Position numbers and translations under genes: made by a program. From NCBI GenBank assembly GCA_910576925.1, contig CAJTKB010000009.1, forward strand, positions 5,181 through 38,881: DNA of 33,701 bases. The letters are read 5' to 3'. The DNA comes from an uncultured Bacilli bacterium. Lineage in GTDB: Bacteria; Bacillota_I; Bacilli_A; RF39; UBA660. The notes beneath the pieces were generated by a model that was not told where the DNA came from, searched no databases, and saw only the letters and a list, made by a program, of their open reading frames with translations. Positions 1-7,789 of the stretch are shown piece after piece. Every line of letters starts with the position of its first letter. Position 1 is the first letter of the stretch.

Positions 1-11
1 TTCATTTTCTT

Positions 12-539
12 TTATTTAGAAATTTTTATATCATATATATCAGTATCATTATCTGGTCCAGGAGTTAAATTGCAGTCAATCAAAGTAGAATAAGCTTCAA
101 GTAAAGTATCCCAAGTATAATCATCAACAATTCCAGTAGCTATAATATCGTTATTTACTTGAAAAGTTTTAACTACATTTTGCATCTGTTCATCATATAT
201 TCCATCTATTTTTCCATCATAATAAAGAGTAGTTTTGAGCATCTGTTGAAGTACTTTTACATCTTCTCCTTCCTCATTAAGAGTAATAGTAGGATAGTTA
301 TCAATTTGTCTAGTTTTATCTGTTGTAGCACTAATTAATGCTTCCCAAGTTTCTCTGTTAACTATACCAGTAGCGATAAGTCCATTAGCTCTTTGAAAAT
401 TTTCGACCGCATTTTTAGTTGTAGAATCAAAGCTACCAGTAATACTTGCAGGATACAAATTAAGTATTCTTAGAATTTGTTGTAATATTTTTACATCATC
501 TCCTGTATCATTAAGTCTTAAAGTAGGATAATTAAACAT
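12..539 (-). CDS. Tandem peptidoglycan-binding domain protein
   Basis: A 175-aa protein made almost entirely of two copies of the PG_binding_1 domain (roughly residues 1-75 and 81-151). Each copy has the LRLNDTGDDVKILQQIL-type first helix, a G.FD..T..AV..FQ core and a TGIV...TW end. Known members bind peptidoglycan as a targeting module; no catalytic domain is present. No signal peptide or membrane segment is visible, so the protein either stays in the cytoplasm or leaves by an unusual route. The start is an ATG preceded by GAGGTG eight bases upstream. It is transcribed away from the gene at 626, whose C-terminus carries the same domain, so the two may work together. The tail after the second repeat is short and acidic. 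Confidence 0.85.
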   Translation of the reverse strand: MFNYPTLRLNDTGDDVKILQQILRILNLYPASITGSFDSTTKNAVENFQRANGLIATGIVNRETWEALISATTDKTRQIDNYPTITLNEEGEDVKVLQQMLKTTLYYDGKIDGIYDEQMQNVVKTFQVNNDIIATGIVDDYTWDTLLEAYSTLIDCNLTPGPDNDTDIYDIKISK

Positions 540-560
540 TTATAGTTTCACCTCTAATTT

Positions 561-566
561 ATTATA
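561..566 (-). promoter_or_regulatory. -10 element for the tandem PG-binding gene
   Basis: Minus-strand TATAAT, 21 bases upstream of the ATG and followed by the GAGGTG ribosome site. No convincing -35 was found. It lies back to back with the promoter of the gene at 626. Confidence 0.45.
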
Positions 567-579
567 TGAAAAATAATAT

Positions 580-609
580 TTGATATGTTACAAATAATTA
601 GAATATAAT
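580..609 (+). promoter_or_regulatory. Promoter TTGATA-18-TATAAT
   Basis: TTGATA at 580-585 and TATAAT at 604-609, spaced 18 bases. The GGGAGGTG ribosome site begins four bases after the -10 box, so the 5' leader must be only about 10 nt. Confidence 0.6.
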
Positions 610-625
610 ATAGGGAGGTGTATAT

Positions 626-1849
626 ATGAATAATAATTCTAAAGGATATTTAATTGTCAATGTTTACGTTGATAACATTGCACAACCAGTATCTAATGCA
701 AAAGTTCAAATAATAGGAAAAAATACTAATATAGAACTCTTTACAAATGAATCTGGACAAACTGAGAAAATAGAATTAGATGCTCCTAATATTAATTTAT
801 CCTTAAACGAGCAAAATGAAATACAACCATTTAGTACTTATACAGTAATTGTCTCTAAAGAAAATTTACAAACAGCTAGGTATGAAGGGGTTGAAATATA
901 TCCAAAAGAAGTAGCAATACAAGATATATATTTAACAAATGAAAGTGAAACATTAGTAAATGAGGAAATAGTTCAAATTGATCCTCCAACTCTTTGGGGA
1001 AAATACCCAGCAACACTTACAAACGAAGAACAAAATAATGAAAATATTTCCGGATTTGTCTTACCAAGAGTAGTAGTTCCTAGAAATATTATTGTGCATG
1101 ATGGCATTCCATCAAATAAAAATGCTAAGAACTATAATGTTGAGTTTACAGATTACATAAAAAATGTTGCTTGCAGTGAAATCTATAGTACTTGGCCAAT
1201 TGAAGCTATAAGAGCAAACGTAATCGCAATAATATCTTTTACTCTAAATAGAATTTACACAGAATGGTATTTATCAAAAGGGTATGATTTCACAATAACA
1301 TCTACAACTACTTATGATCAAAAATATACAAGAGGTAGAACTATATATGAATCTATTTCAAATGTAGTAGACGAAATCTTTAATAATTATATTAAAGCAG
1401 AAAATGAAACTTTTCCAATACTTGCTCACTATCAAGCAACAACCTCAGAAGCAGGTTATCTAAGTCAATGGGGTTCTAAATATTTAGCAGACCAAGGATT
1501 TAGAGCAATAGATATTCTAAAATATTATTATGGTAAAGTTAACTTAGCAACAGCTCCAACAACAGAAGCTTATCCTTACTCATATCCAGGAATGCCTCTT
1601 GAAGAAGGTGATTGTAGTATTGAAGTACAAATACTTCAAAATCAGTTAAATTATATAAGAGGAAGTTATCCAATAATTAAAAAAATAGAAAATACTGATG
1701 GTTATTTTGGAAAAGATACAACAGTTGCAGTAAAAACATTTCAGAGTATTTTCTCACTAGCAGCAACAGGAATAGTAAATAAAGCAACTTGGTATAAGAT
1801 TTCTTATATTTATGTTGCTGTAAAAGACATGCTTAAAAGTATTTATTAA
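626..1849 (+). CDS. SpoIID/LytB-domain protein with C-terminal peptidoglycan-binding domain
   Basis: 407 aa in three parts. Residues 1-105 look like a beta-sandwich of the carboxypeptidase-regulatory/Cna-B type. Residues 155-305 match the SpoIID/LytB (amidase enhancer) domain: ACSEIYSTWPIEAIRAN has the Glu (E185) that is catalytic in SpoIID lytic transglycosylases, and YLSQWGSKYLADQG..ILKYYYG matches the domain's end. Residues 330-398 are a PG_binding_1 domain ending in TWYKISYIYVAVK, an ending I recall from clostridial spore-associated wall proteins. SpoIID cuts glycan strands; whether this protein is an active enzyme is inference. No signal peptide is seen, which is odd for a wall enzyme. 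ATG is preceded by GGGAGGTG. Divergent from the tandem PG-binding gene. Confidence 0.8.
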   Translation: MNNNSKGYLIVNVYVDNIAQPVSNAKVQIIGKNTNIELFTNESGQTEKIELDAPNINLSLNEQNEIQPFSTYTVIVSKENLQTARYEGVEIYPKEVAIQDIYLTNESETLVNEEIVQIDPPTLWGKYPATLTNEEQNNENISGFVLPRVVVPRNIIVHDGIPSNKNAKNYNVEFTDYIKNVACSEIYSTWPIEAIRANVIAIISFTLNRIYTEWYLSKGYDFTITSTTTYDQKYTRGRTIYESISNVVDEIFNNYIKAENETFPILAHYQATTSEAGYLSQWGSKYLADQGFRAIDILKYYYGKVNLATAPTTEAYPYSYPGMPLEEGDCSIEVQILQNQLNYIRGSYPIIKKIENTDGYFGKDTTVAVKTFQSIFSLAATGIVNKATWYKISYIYVAVKDMLKSIY

Positions 1850-1861
1850 CTTATAAAACTT

Positions 1862-1870
1862 TGTTATAAT
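1862..1870 (+). promoter_or_regulatory. Extended -10 promoter TGTTATAAT
   Basis: TGT plus a perfect TATAAT (1865-1870) about 35 bases before the AAA+ ATPase gene. The -35 region (TTTATT) is weak. The same nine bases precede the genes at 3080 and 29153. Confidence 0.6.
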
Positions 1871-1905
1871 AAAAAAAGAAGTATAAAATAGAATAGAGGA
1901 AAATT

Positions 1906-2883
1906 ATGAATGAAGAAATCACTAATTTAAGTAATATGAACAGAATGATAGCAAATGATGAAGAATTTGATATAAAAAGTAAAAGGATAAGTATCATAGA
2001 AACATATGGTGAAAATTTTAATAAGAAATCATATATAACTAATCCCGCTATTGGTCGTGATAAAGAATTAAAAGAACTTATGCTTATTTTATTAACTCCT
2101 GATAAATCAGCGATTTTAACAGGAAAGCCTGGTGTTGGTAAAACGGCAATTGTTGAAGGTCTTTCATACTTAATTCAAACTGAAAATGTTCCTGATAAAT
2201 TAAAAAAATATCAAATAATTAAAATTAATACTTCAGCACTTCTTGGAATAGACCCAGTAACTGGAGAAGCTAAAATTCAAAATTTAATAGAAGAACTTAA
2301 GAATTACTCAAATTTGATACTATTTATAGATGAAATTCATACATTAATGGGTTCTCGTGGAGAAAGTCTAGATTTTGCTAATATGTTCAAACCTGGACTA
2401 GATAGAGGAGATATCAAAGTAATAGGAGCAACTACAACTGAAGAATATGAAAGATATATTCTAAGAGACAAAGCTTTTGTCAGACGTTTCCAAAAAGTAG
2501 TAGTAGAAGAACCTACAAGAGAACAAAATATAGAAATTTGTATGGGAACACTTCCCAAAATAGAAAAAAGAACAGGTGTAAAAATGGAGTATTCTAATTT
2601 TATCAAGGAAACTATAATGGAATTTCTAACTGATATAACTAGTGAATATAAAAGAATATATGAAATAGGTTCAAGATATCCTGATGTTACTTTAACTATG
2701 ATACAAGATGCCTTTTCATATGCCTTATTTGATAATAGAAATGTTGTTAATGTCTTAGACTTTAGAAAAGCTATAGAAAACAGTAAACATATTTATCAAG
2801 ATGTAATAAATAAATCTCTTACCAGTTTTGACATAAAATTTGCAAGTGAAATAGAAGATGCTAGACTTGATATGTTAACATAA
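1906..2883 (+). CDS. Stand-alone Clp-type AAA+ ATPase (single D1-like module)
   Basis: 325 aa. Residues about 45-215 match the first AAA module of ClpA/B/C: NPAIGRDKELKELMLIL, Walker A GKPGVGKT (73-80), Walker B LILFIDEIHTL (137-147), sensor-1 VIGATTTEEY (172-181) and Arg-finger region DKAFVRRF. The family normally carries an N-domain, a middle domain and a second AAA module; none is present, and there is no ClpP-docking loop. It is therefore not a standard unfoldase and may act on one partner, as single-module MoxR/CbbX-like ATPases do (inference). The C-terminal 100 residues look helical, like the D1 small domain plus extra. ATG is preceded by GAGGAAAA. Monocistronic, with a promoter and terminator of its own. 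Confidence 0.75.
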   Translation: MNEEITNLSNMNRMIANDEEFDIKSKRISIIETYGENFNKKSYITNPAIGRDKELKELMLILLTPDKSAILTGKPGVGKTAIVEGLSYLIQTENVPDKLKKYQIIKINTSALLGIDPVTGEAKIQNLIEELKNYSNLILFIDEIHTLMGSRGESLDFANMFKPGLDRGDIKVIGATTTEEYERYILRDKAFVRRFQKVVVEEPTREQNIEICMGTLPKIEKRTGVKMEYSNFIKETIMEFLTDITSEYKRIYEIGSRYPDVTLTMIQDAFSYALFDNRNVVNVLDFRKAIENSKHIYQDVINKSLTSFDIKFASEIEDARLDMLT

Positions 2884-2908
2884 AATTATTTATCTTTTTT
2901 AAATACTA

Positions 2909-2952
2909 AATACTAAAGATAATATCTAAGGATATATTTATAGTATTTTTTT
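2909..2952 (+). terminator. Rho-independent terminator after the AAA+ gene
   Basis: AATACTAAAGATAATATC (2909-2926), loop TAAG, then GATATATTTATAGTATT (2931-2947). The arms pair with one or two mismatches and run into seven T residues. Confidence 0.7.
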
Positions 2953-2980
2953 ATTATTTCGTATAATACTTCAAACTTAA

Positions 2981-3004
2981 TTTGCTACTTTATAAATTAG
3001 CAAA
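2981..3004 (+). repeat. Inverted repeat upstream of the Ppx/GppA-like gene
   Basis: TTTGCTA (2981-2987) and TAGCAAA (2998-3004) form a perfect 7-bp inverted repeat with a 10-base spacer. There is no T-run, so it is not a terminator. It lies about 50 bases upstream of the extended -10 at 3053 and could be an operator; this is inference. Confidence 0.35.
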
Positions 3005-3052
3005 GCATTTATTTAAATTAAATATAGTTAAATAAATATTATAAGATAAGTA

Positions 3053-3061
3053 TGTTATAAT
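3053..3061 (+). promoter_or_regulatory. Extended -10 promoter TGTTATAAT
   Basis: TGT plus TATAAT (3056-3061), 18 bases before the ATG at 3080. The implied leader is about 12 nt and consists of little more than the AGAGGTG ribosome site. No clear -35. Confidence 0.6.
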
Positions 3062-3079
3062 CTTTATAAGAGGTGAAGT

Positions 3080-3964
3080 ATGAAAGAAAAGTATGGAATT
3101 GTAGAAATAGGTAGCAACAATACCAAAACTCATATTTATGAAAATAACAAGACTATATATGAAAATAATACGACTATTGAATTCAAAAGAAATTATAAAA
3201 CAAAAATAATAACATCTGATTTAGATAAATTATACCAAGTTATAGAGGAAGGGTTAAAATATACTAATAATATTTATGTTTATGGCTGTAGTATCTTTAG
3301 GAATATATCAAAAGAAGAATTAGAAGATATAAACAAAATATTATATGATAAATATAAATTAAAAATAGAAGTAGTTAGTCAAGAAGATGAAGCATATTAT
3401 ACAGCATTTGGTTGTTATAGTGAAATAGATTATGATAAAAATATTTGTGTTTTCATTGGTGGTGGCGGTTCTATTGAACTTATATTTGTAAAAAATAAAA
3501 AGGTAATAGATAAAAAGTATTATAATTTTGGTGTTGTAGATATCACAAATAAATTTGATAGTTTAAAAGAAGATATCCCAACAGTTACCTTTGAAGAGGT
3601 ATATAATTATATAGATAATTTAATTGGCAATATAGATGTAGAAGCAGATATCTTAATATTAGCAGGTGGGGATCATCTATATTGGTATAATAATGCTCAG
3701 TACGAATTACTAAATAACAAACTATATTCAATCAAAAATCAAAAATATATGATAACTAAAGATATGAGTGATAAATACGATAGAAATGCCCTTATAACAT
3801 CATTAGATAAAATAAGACAGAATAGTGATAATCCAAAATGGTTCGATAACTCAAGAGCTATGAAAATTATAACTAATTTAATATCACATAAAGTAAATGC
3901 TAAATATATTATACCAACAAAAATAAATATGGAAGATGGACTAAAAAATAAGCTAACTAAATAA
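3080..3964 (+). CDS. Divergent Ppx/GppA-family phosphatase-like protein
   Basis: 294 aa, the length of one Ppx/GppA core (actin-like ATPase fold). Seen: phosphate-1 motif VEIGSNNTKTHIYE (8-21; family usual D.GSNS.R), the stretch VVSQEDEAYYTAFG (98-111; family SGEEEA, holding the catalytic Glu) and phosphate-2 motif VFIGGGGSIEL (124-134; family D.GGGS.EL). Known members remove phosphate from polyphosphate or pppGpp. The first Asp is Glu here and the Asp before GGGS is replaced by Ile, so substrate and activity are uncertain. The C-terminal HD-like domain of long Ppx enzymes is absent. ATG follows AGAGGTG. Own promoter and terminator. Confidence 0.7.
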   Translation: MKEKYGIVEIGSNNTKTHIYENNKTIYENNTTIEFKRNYKTKIITSDLDKLYQVIEEGLKYTNNIYVYGCSIFRNISKEELEDINKILYDKYKLKIEVVSQEDEAYYTAFGCYSEIDYDKNICVFIGGGGSIELIFVKNKKVIDKKYYNFGVVDITNKFDSLKEDIPTVTFEEVYNYIDNLIGNIDVEADILILAGGDHLYWYNNAQYELLNNKLYSIKNQKYMITKDMSDKYDRNALITSLDKIRQNSDNPKWFDNSRAMKIITNLISHKVNAKYIIPTKINMEDGLKNKLTK

Positions 3965-4025
3965 TTACCTTTCCTATTAGTACTAATTTATTAATTTTAT
4001 AACTAATCTTTTATACGTATATATA

Positions 4026-4053
4026 AATACTGTGTATGTCATAGTATTTTTTT
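4026..4053 (+). terminator. Terminator after the Ppx/GppA-like gene
   Basis: AATACT (4026-4031) pairs with AGTATT (4043-4048), with an inner TG/CA extension, followed by a T-run to 4053. AT-rich but of typical shape. Confidence 0.6.
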
Positions 4054-4099
4054 ATTAAATACTTAAAATCAATTAAAAAAAACGAAATGTAAAGAAAAC

Positions 4100-4129
4100 T
4101 TGATAGACTAAAGATACTTCTAATAATAA
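4100..4129 (+). promoter_or_regulatory. Promoter TTGATA-18-TAATAA
   Basis: TTGATA at 4100-4105 and TAATAA at 4124-4129, 24 bases before the ATG of the XRE regulator. Confidence 0.4.
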
Positions 4130-4152
4130 AATGTTTGTGAAAGGAGGACAAT

Positions 4153-4872
4153 ATGAATCTGAGTACTAAGATTATTGAAATAAGAAAGGAAAATAAAATG
4201 TCACAAGAGGAATTTGCTGAATTTTGTAATGTTTCAAGACAAACAATTTCTAGTTGGGAAAATGCTAAAAGCTATCCAGATATAGAAACAGTTATTAAAA
4301 TAAGCAATAAATTTAATATATCATTAGACATTTTATTAAAAGAGGACAAAAAAATGATAGAAGAAATAGATAAAAAAATAGTAAATAATAAAAAATTAAA
4401 AATAACTATTATAATATTAATTTTATTATTAGTAGCTATATTTCTATTTAAAGTGGGAAATATCTATATTAAGAAAAGTCAAGAAAAAAGAAATACATTA
4501 AGATATAAAGAAATTACTACTAATTTAAAGATGTTAGGTTTTTCTAAAAGAGATGGTATTGGCTTTTCTAAAATAATAGAAGATAATATTACCTATCAAA
4601 TTTACTCTAAAATGCCACAGGCTCTAGAAGAACATATAACAGCAACAACAGAAAATAAAAACGGACAACTTCTTATTGGCGATTATAATGGAAAAGAAAT
4701 AGTGGTAACATATGTAGATGAAAATATTACAACAGTTTATTGTGATAAAAAGGGTAATTTGGAAAATAAAAAACAGAATAAAAATAATTTAGAAATCTAT
4801 AATAAATATCAAGAAGAAACTATAAAACTAGTAATAAGAATGATTGAACTTTTTGAAGAAGTATATAAATAA
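4153..4872 (+). CDS. XRE-family regulator with membrane anchor
   Basis: 239 aa. Residues 3-60 are a helix-turn-helix of the Cro/CI type (MSQEEFAEFCNVSRQTISSW, then KSYPDIETVIKISNKFNISLD). A basic linker leads to one transmembrane helix (about 83-99), and the C-terminal 135 residues lie outside the membrane and resemble nothing I recognise. The layout suggests a DNA-binding protein tethered to the membrane that senses an external or membrane signal through its C-terminal part; this is inference. ATG follows AAAGGAGG with ideal spacing, one of the strongest ribosome sites in the window. The next gene, comEA, is 78 bases downstream beyond a hairpin. Confidence 0.75.
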   Translation: MNLSTKIIEIRKENKMSQEEFAEFCNVSRQTISSWENAKSYPDIETVIKISNKFNISLDILLKEDKKMIEEIDKKIVNNKKLKITIIILILLLVAIFLFKVGNIYIKKSQEKRNTLRYKEITTNLKMLGFSKRDGIGFSKIIEDNITYQIYSKMPQALEEHITATTENKNGQLLIGDYNGKEIVVTYVDENITTVYCDKKGNLENKKQNKNNLEIYNKYQEETIKLVIRMIELFEEVYK

Positions 4873-4910
4873 GAAAATTAAATTAAAAAATTTAAATTTA
4901 TATAAATTAT

Positions 4911-4950
4911 AAAAATGACCTCGAATAATATAAATGGAGGTTGATTTTTT
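4911..4950 (+). promoter_or_regulatory. Hairpin containing the comEA ribosome site, with T-run
   Basis: ACCTC (4918-4922) pairs with GAGGT (4937-4941). The stem extends through two G-U pairs and, past a mismatch, A4911-4914 with the T-run 4945-4950. The 3' arm is the Shine-Dalgarno of comEA and the T-run touches its ATG (4951). It could end xre transcription and also hide the comEA ribosome site. Confidence 0.45.
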
Positions 4951-5670
4951 ATGTCATTTAAATACAGATACAGAAAACAGATTTTAATTACATTTATAAT
5001 AATTTTAGTAGTTACTAGCGGAGTAGCTGGTTCTATTTACTATAATAATTATAGTAAAAAAAGTAGAGTTGATAAAAAAGAAGTACTTCTTGCCCCTAAG
5101 AAAACTCCCTCAATTAAAAAGGTAGCATCTAAAGAAAAAATAGAAGAAAAAAAGAAAATAATGGTAGATATAAAAGGAGAAGTACTAAATCCTGGACTTT
5201 ATTCACTAGATGAAGGAAGTAGGGTACAAGATGTGATAAATATAGCAGGCGGTCTTACTGAAACAGGAGATACAACAGTTATTAATCTTGGTAAAAAAAT
5301 AACTGATGAGATGGTAATAATAATATACAGTAAAGAGGAGGTGGAAAATTTTAAACAAACTAAAGAAATCCTAGGACAAGTAATAAACTCTTGTGAAAAT
5401 AGTTACGATGGACTATCAAATAATGCTTGTATCGAATTAGATATAGAAGAAAATACTACTAATAAGCAAGAATTAAGTGGTCCTATTTCTATAAATTCTG
5501 CCACTATAGAACAATTACAAACACTACCAGGAATTGGAGAAGCTAAAGCTAAAAGTATTATAGAATATAGAGAAGAACATGGCGGTTTTGCAAATATTGA
5601 AGATATAAAAAATATAAGTGGTATCGGAGAAGCCCTTTTTGCTAAGATTAAGGAAAATATTACTTTATAA
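4951..5670 (+). CDS. comEA: ComEA DNA receptor for transformation
   Basis: 239 aa. N-terminal membrane anchor (about 11-30), charged linker, SLBB domain (70-130: MVDIKGEVLNPGLYSLDEGS...IAGGLTETGDT), spacer, then a double helix-hairpin-helix DNA-binding domain (178-238: INSATIEQLQTLPGIGEAKA and ISGIGEALFAKIKENI). ComEA binds double-stranded DNA on the outer face of the membrane and hands it to the ComEC channel. Length and order fit Gram-positive ComEA. Two cysteines (148, 160) in the spacer could form a disulfide. ATG follows GGAGG, which sits in a hairpin. comEC overlaps its 3' end in another frame, so the two are probably translationally coupled. Confidence 0.93.
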   Translation: MSFKYRYRKQILITFIIILVVTSGVAGSIYYNNYSKKSRVDKKEVLLAPKKTPSIKKVASKEKIEEKKKIMVDIKGEVLNPGLYSLDEGSRVQDVINIAGGLTETGDTTVINLGKKITDEMVIIIYSKEEVENFKQTKEILGQVINSCENSYDGLSNNACIELDIEENTTNKQELSGPISINSATIEQLQTLPGIGEAKAKSIIEYREEHGGFANIEDIKNISGIGEALFAKIKENITL

Positions 5671-7726
5671 TTATCCATATTATATTCTACTTATAATTGT
5701 AATTATTTTTTCTTTTTTTAGAATTAATTCTAAATATATTAGTAATTATTCAACTAGTGATAAAATATTCGTTGGTATTATTACAAATATAAAAATAGAA
5801 GGTGATCTACTTTCTTTTACCCTCAAAGATAAAAACAAAGAAATAGTAAATGCGAGTTACTATTTTAAAACATTAAAGGAAAAAAATAAATATATAAAAT
5901 ATTTTAAATTAGGAGATAAATTAAAACTTATAGGTGAGTTTTCCAAAATAGATAAACCAACTACCAAAAATACTTTTAACTATTATGAATATTCTAAAAG
6001 AAAAAGACATTTTTATAATATATCAATAACTTCAATTATTAAAATCAGAAATAATAAAAGTATTCTTTACTTTTTAAAAAACAACATATATAAGTATTTT
6101 GATACATTTAAAAGTGGTGCGTACTTAAAACTTATTTTATTAGGAGATAAGAGTACTATATCTAAAAAAACGCTTGATTCATTTAGAGAAAACGGTATTA
6201 GTCACTTATTTGCTATTAGTGGTATGCACGTTGGAGTATTATCATCTATAATCTTAAAAGTACTAAAAAAATTAAAAATAAGTGAAGAAAAAAGATATAT
6301 TATAACAGCCCTAATTCTCTTTTTGTATACAATTTTAGTAGGCTGTCTACCATCAATTCTAAGAGCTAGTCTTTTTTTCTTCTATTTAACAATAAATAAA
6401 ATATATTATTTACATATAGAAACTATTAATATATTTATATTAACCTTTATATCAACTATTATAATAGATCCGTTTTATATATATGATATAGGTTTCCAAT
6501 ATTCATTCTTAATAAGTTTGACTCTCATTTTATCAAGTAATATTTTAAATAAGTACAAATCATATTTTATAAGCCTATTATATACTTCAATTATCAGTTT
6601 CGTAATAAGTATACCTATAACATTATATAATTTTTACCAAATAAATCTAATGAGCATTTTATATAATCTGTTTTATGTGCCATTTGTAACATATTTATTA
6701 TTTCCTCTATCCTTATTAATACTAATAATAAAACCATTATCCTTTATATATGACATTTTAATAAATATTCTTGTAACTACTTCAACCTACTTAGCAAATA
6801 TCAATACTTTAAAAATGATATTTGGACATATTCCTATAATCTTTTACTTAATATACTTACTTCTTTTTCTTGTTTTTATCAAGTATCATAAGAAAGTACT
6901 ATTAATAATTTACTTATTAATTTTGATGCTTCATTATAATTATTACAATATATTTGATACTGATTACTTAGTTATGCTTGATATTGGACAAGGAGACTCC
7001 TTTATCTTACATAGTAAGGGAGAAACAATTCTAATCGATACTGGAGGAATACCTAGCTATCATACAGAAAAGTGGAAGAAAAAAACAAAAAACTCAATAG
7101 CCTTAAATATAACTCTTCCATATTTAAAAAGTAGAGGAATAAGAAGATTAAATAAAATTATTTTAACTCACGGTGATTACGATCACTTAGGAGAAGCTTT
7201 AAATATAATAGAAAATTATAAAGTAGATAATATTTTAATAAATGAAGGAGAAAAAAACTACTTAGAAAAGTTGATAATTAAAAAGTTTAAAAATATTAAT
7301 ATTTGTTATCAAGATACCTATTTCAAGGTGGGAAATTTTAAATTTTATTCTCTAAATAAAGATTTAAAAGACGAAAATAGTAGCAGTATAGTTCTTTTTA
7401 TAACTTATAACAATTATAAAATGTTATTTATGGGAGATGCTAATTTTAAAAGTGAAGACTATATTATTAAAAATTATGAGTTAGAAGAGATTGATATACT
7501 AAAACTAGGCCATCACGGAAGTAAAACTAGTAGTAAAGAAAGTTTCCTACAAAAAGTAAAACCAAAAATCGCTCTTATTTCGGCAGGTAAAAATAATAAG
7601 TTTAATCACCCAAATATCGAAACCTTAAAACGCCTTGAAAAATACAAAATTAAATATTATTCAACTAAAGATGTTGGTACAGTAGAATTTAATTTTACAA
7701 ATAATAAAATTATTGCAACAAAATAA
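5618..7726 (+). CDS. comEC: ComEC DNA-uptake channel
   Basis: Up to 702 aa with all three ComEC parts: an N-terminal OB-like DUF4131 region between membrane helices (about 45-155), the polytopic Competence domain with ISHLFAISGMHVGVL, and a C-terminal metallo-beta-lactamase-like domain (from about 450: MLDIGQGDSFIL, LTHGDYDHLGEA, FMGDAN, LGHHGSKTSS, FNHPN). It forms the inner-membrane channel for single-stranded DNA; the last domain may degrade the other strand. Metal-ligand residues look intact. Start: GTG 5618 has no ribosome site, while TTG 5639 has GGAG (5626-5629) nine bases upstream and gives a more natural N-terminus. I prefer TTG 5639. It overlaps comEA. Shorter than B. subtilis ComEC (776 aa, from memory). 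Confidence 0.92.
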   Translation: MVSEKPFLLRLRKILLYNYPYYILLIIVIIFSFFRINSKYISNYSTSDKIFVGIITNIKIEGDLLSFTLKDKNKEIVNASYYFKTLKEKNKYIKYFKLGDKLKLIGEFSKIDKPTTKNTFNYYEYSKRKRHFYNISITSIIKIRNNKSILYFLKNNIYKYFDTFKSGAYLKLILLGDKSTISKKTLDSFRENGISHLFAISGMHVGVLSSIILKVLKKLKISEEKRYIITALILFLYTILVGCLPSILRASLFFFYLTINKIYYLHIETINIFILTFISTIIIDPFYIYDIGFQYSFLISLTLILSSNILNKYKSYFISLLYTSIISFVISIPITLYNFYQINLMSILYNLFYVPFVTYLLFPLSLLILIIKPLSFIYDILINILVTTSTYLANINTLKMIFGHIPIIFYLIYLLLFLVFIKYHKKVLLIIYLLILMLHYNYYNIFDTDYLVMLDIGQGDSFILHSKGETILIDTGGIPSYHTEKWKKKTKNSIALNITLPYLKSRGIRRLNKIILTHGDYDHLGEALNIIENYKVDNILINEGEKNYLEKLIIKKFKNINICYQDTYFKVGNFKFYSLNKDLKDENSSSIVLFITYNNYKMLFMGDANFKSEDYIIKNYELEEIDILKLGHHGSKTSSKESFLQKVKPKIALISAGKNNKFNHPNIETLKRLEKYKIKYYSTKDVGTVEFNFTNNKIIATK

Positions 7727-7736
7727 TTAAAAAGCA

Positions 7737-7765
7737 TTTACATTATCTACTAAATTAGTTACAAT
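7737..7765 (+). promoter_or_regulatory. Promoter TTTACA-17-TACAAT
   Basis: TTTACA at 7737-7742 and TACAAT at 7760-7765, exactly 17 bases apart, 24 bases upstream of the dnaI ATG in the only gap between comEC and dnaI. Confidence 0.5.
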
Positions 7766-7789
7766 TGAATTAATTTAGGTGGTGGTATT

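Noticed and set aside
3965..4025. Possible small gene between the Ppx-like gene and its terminator
   Set aside because: No ribosome site with a start codon and only very short frames; nothing beyond AT-rich spacer is seen.
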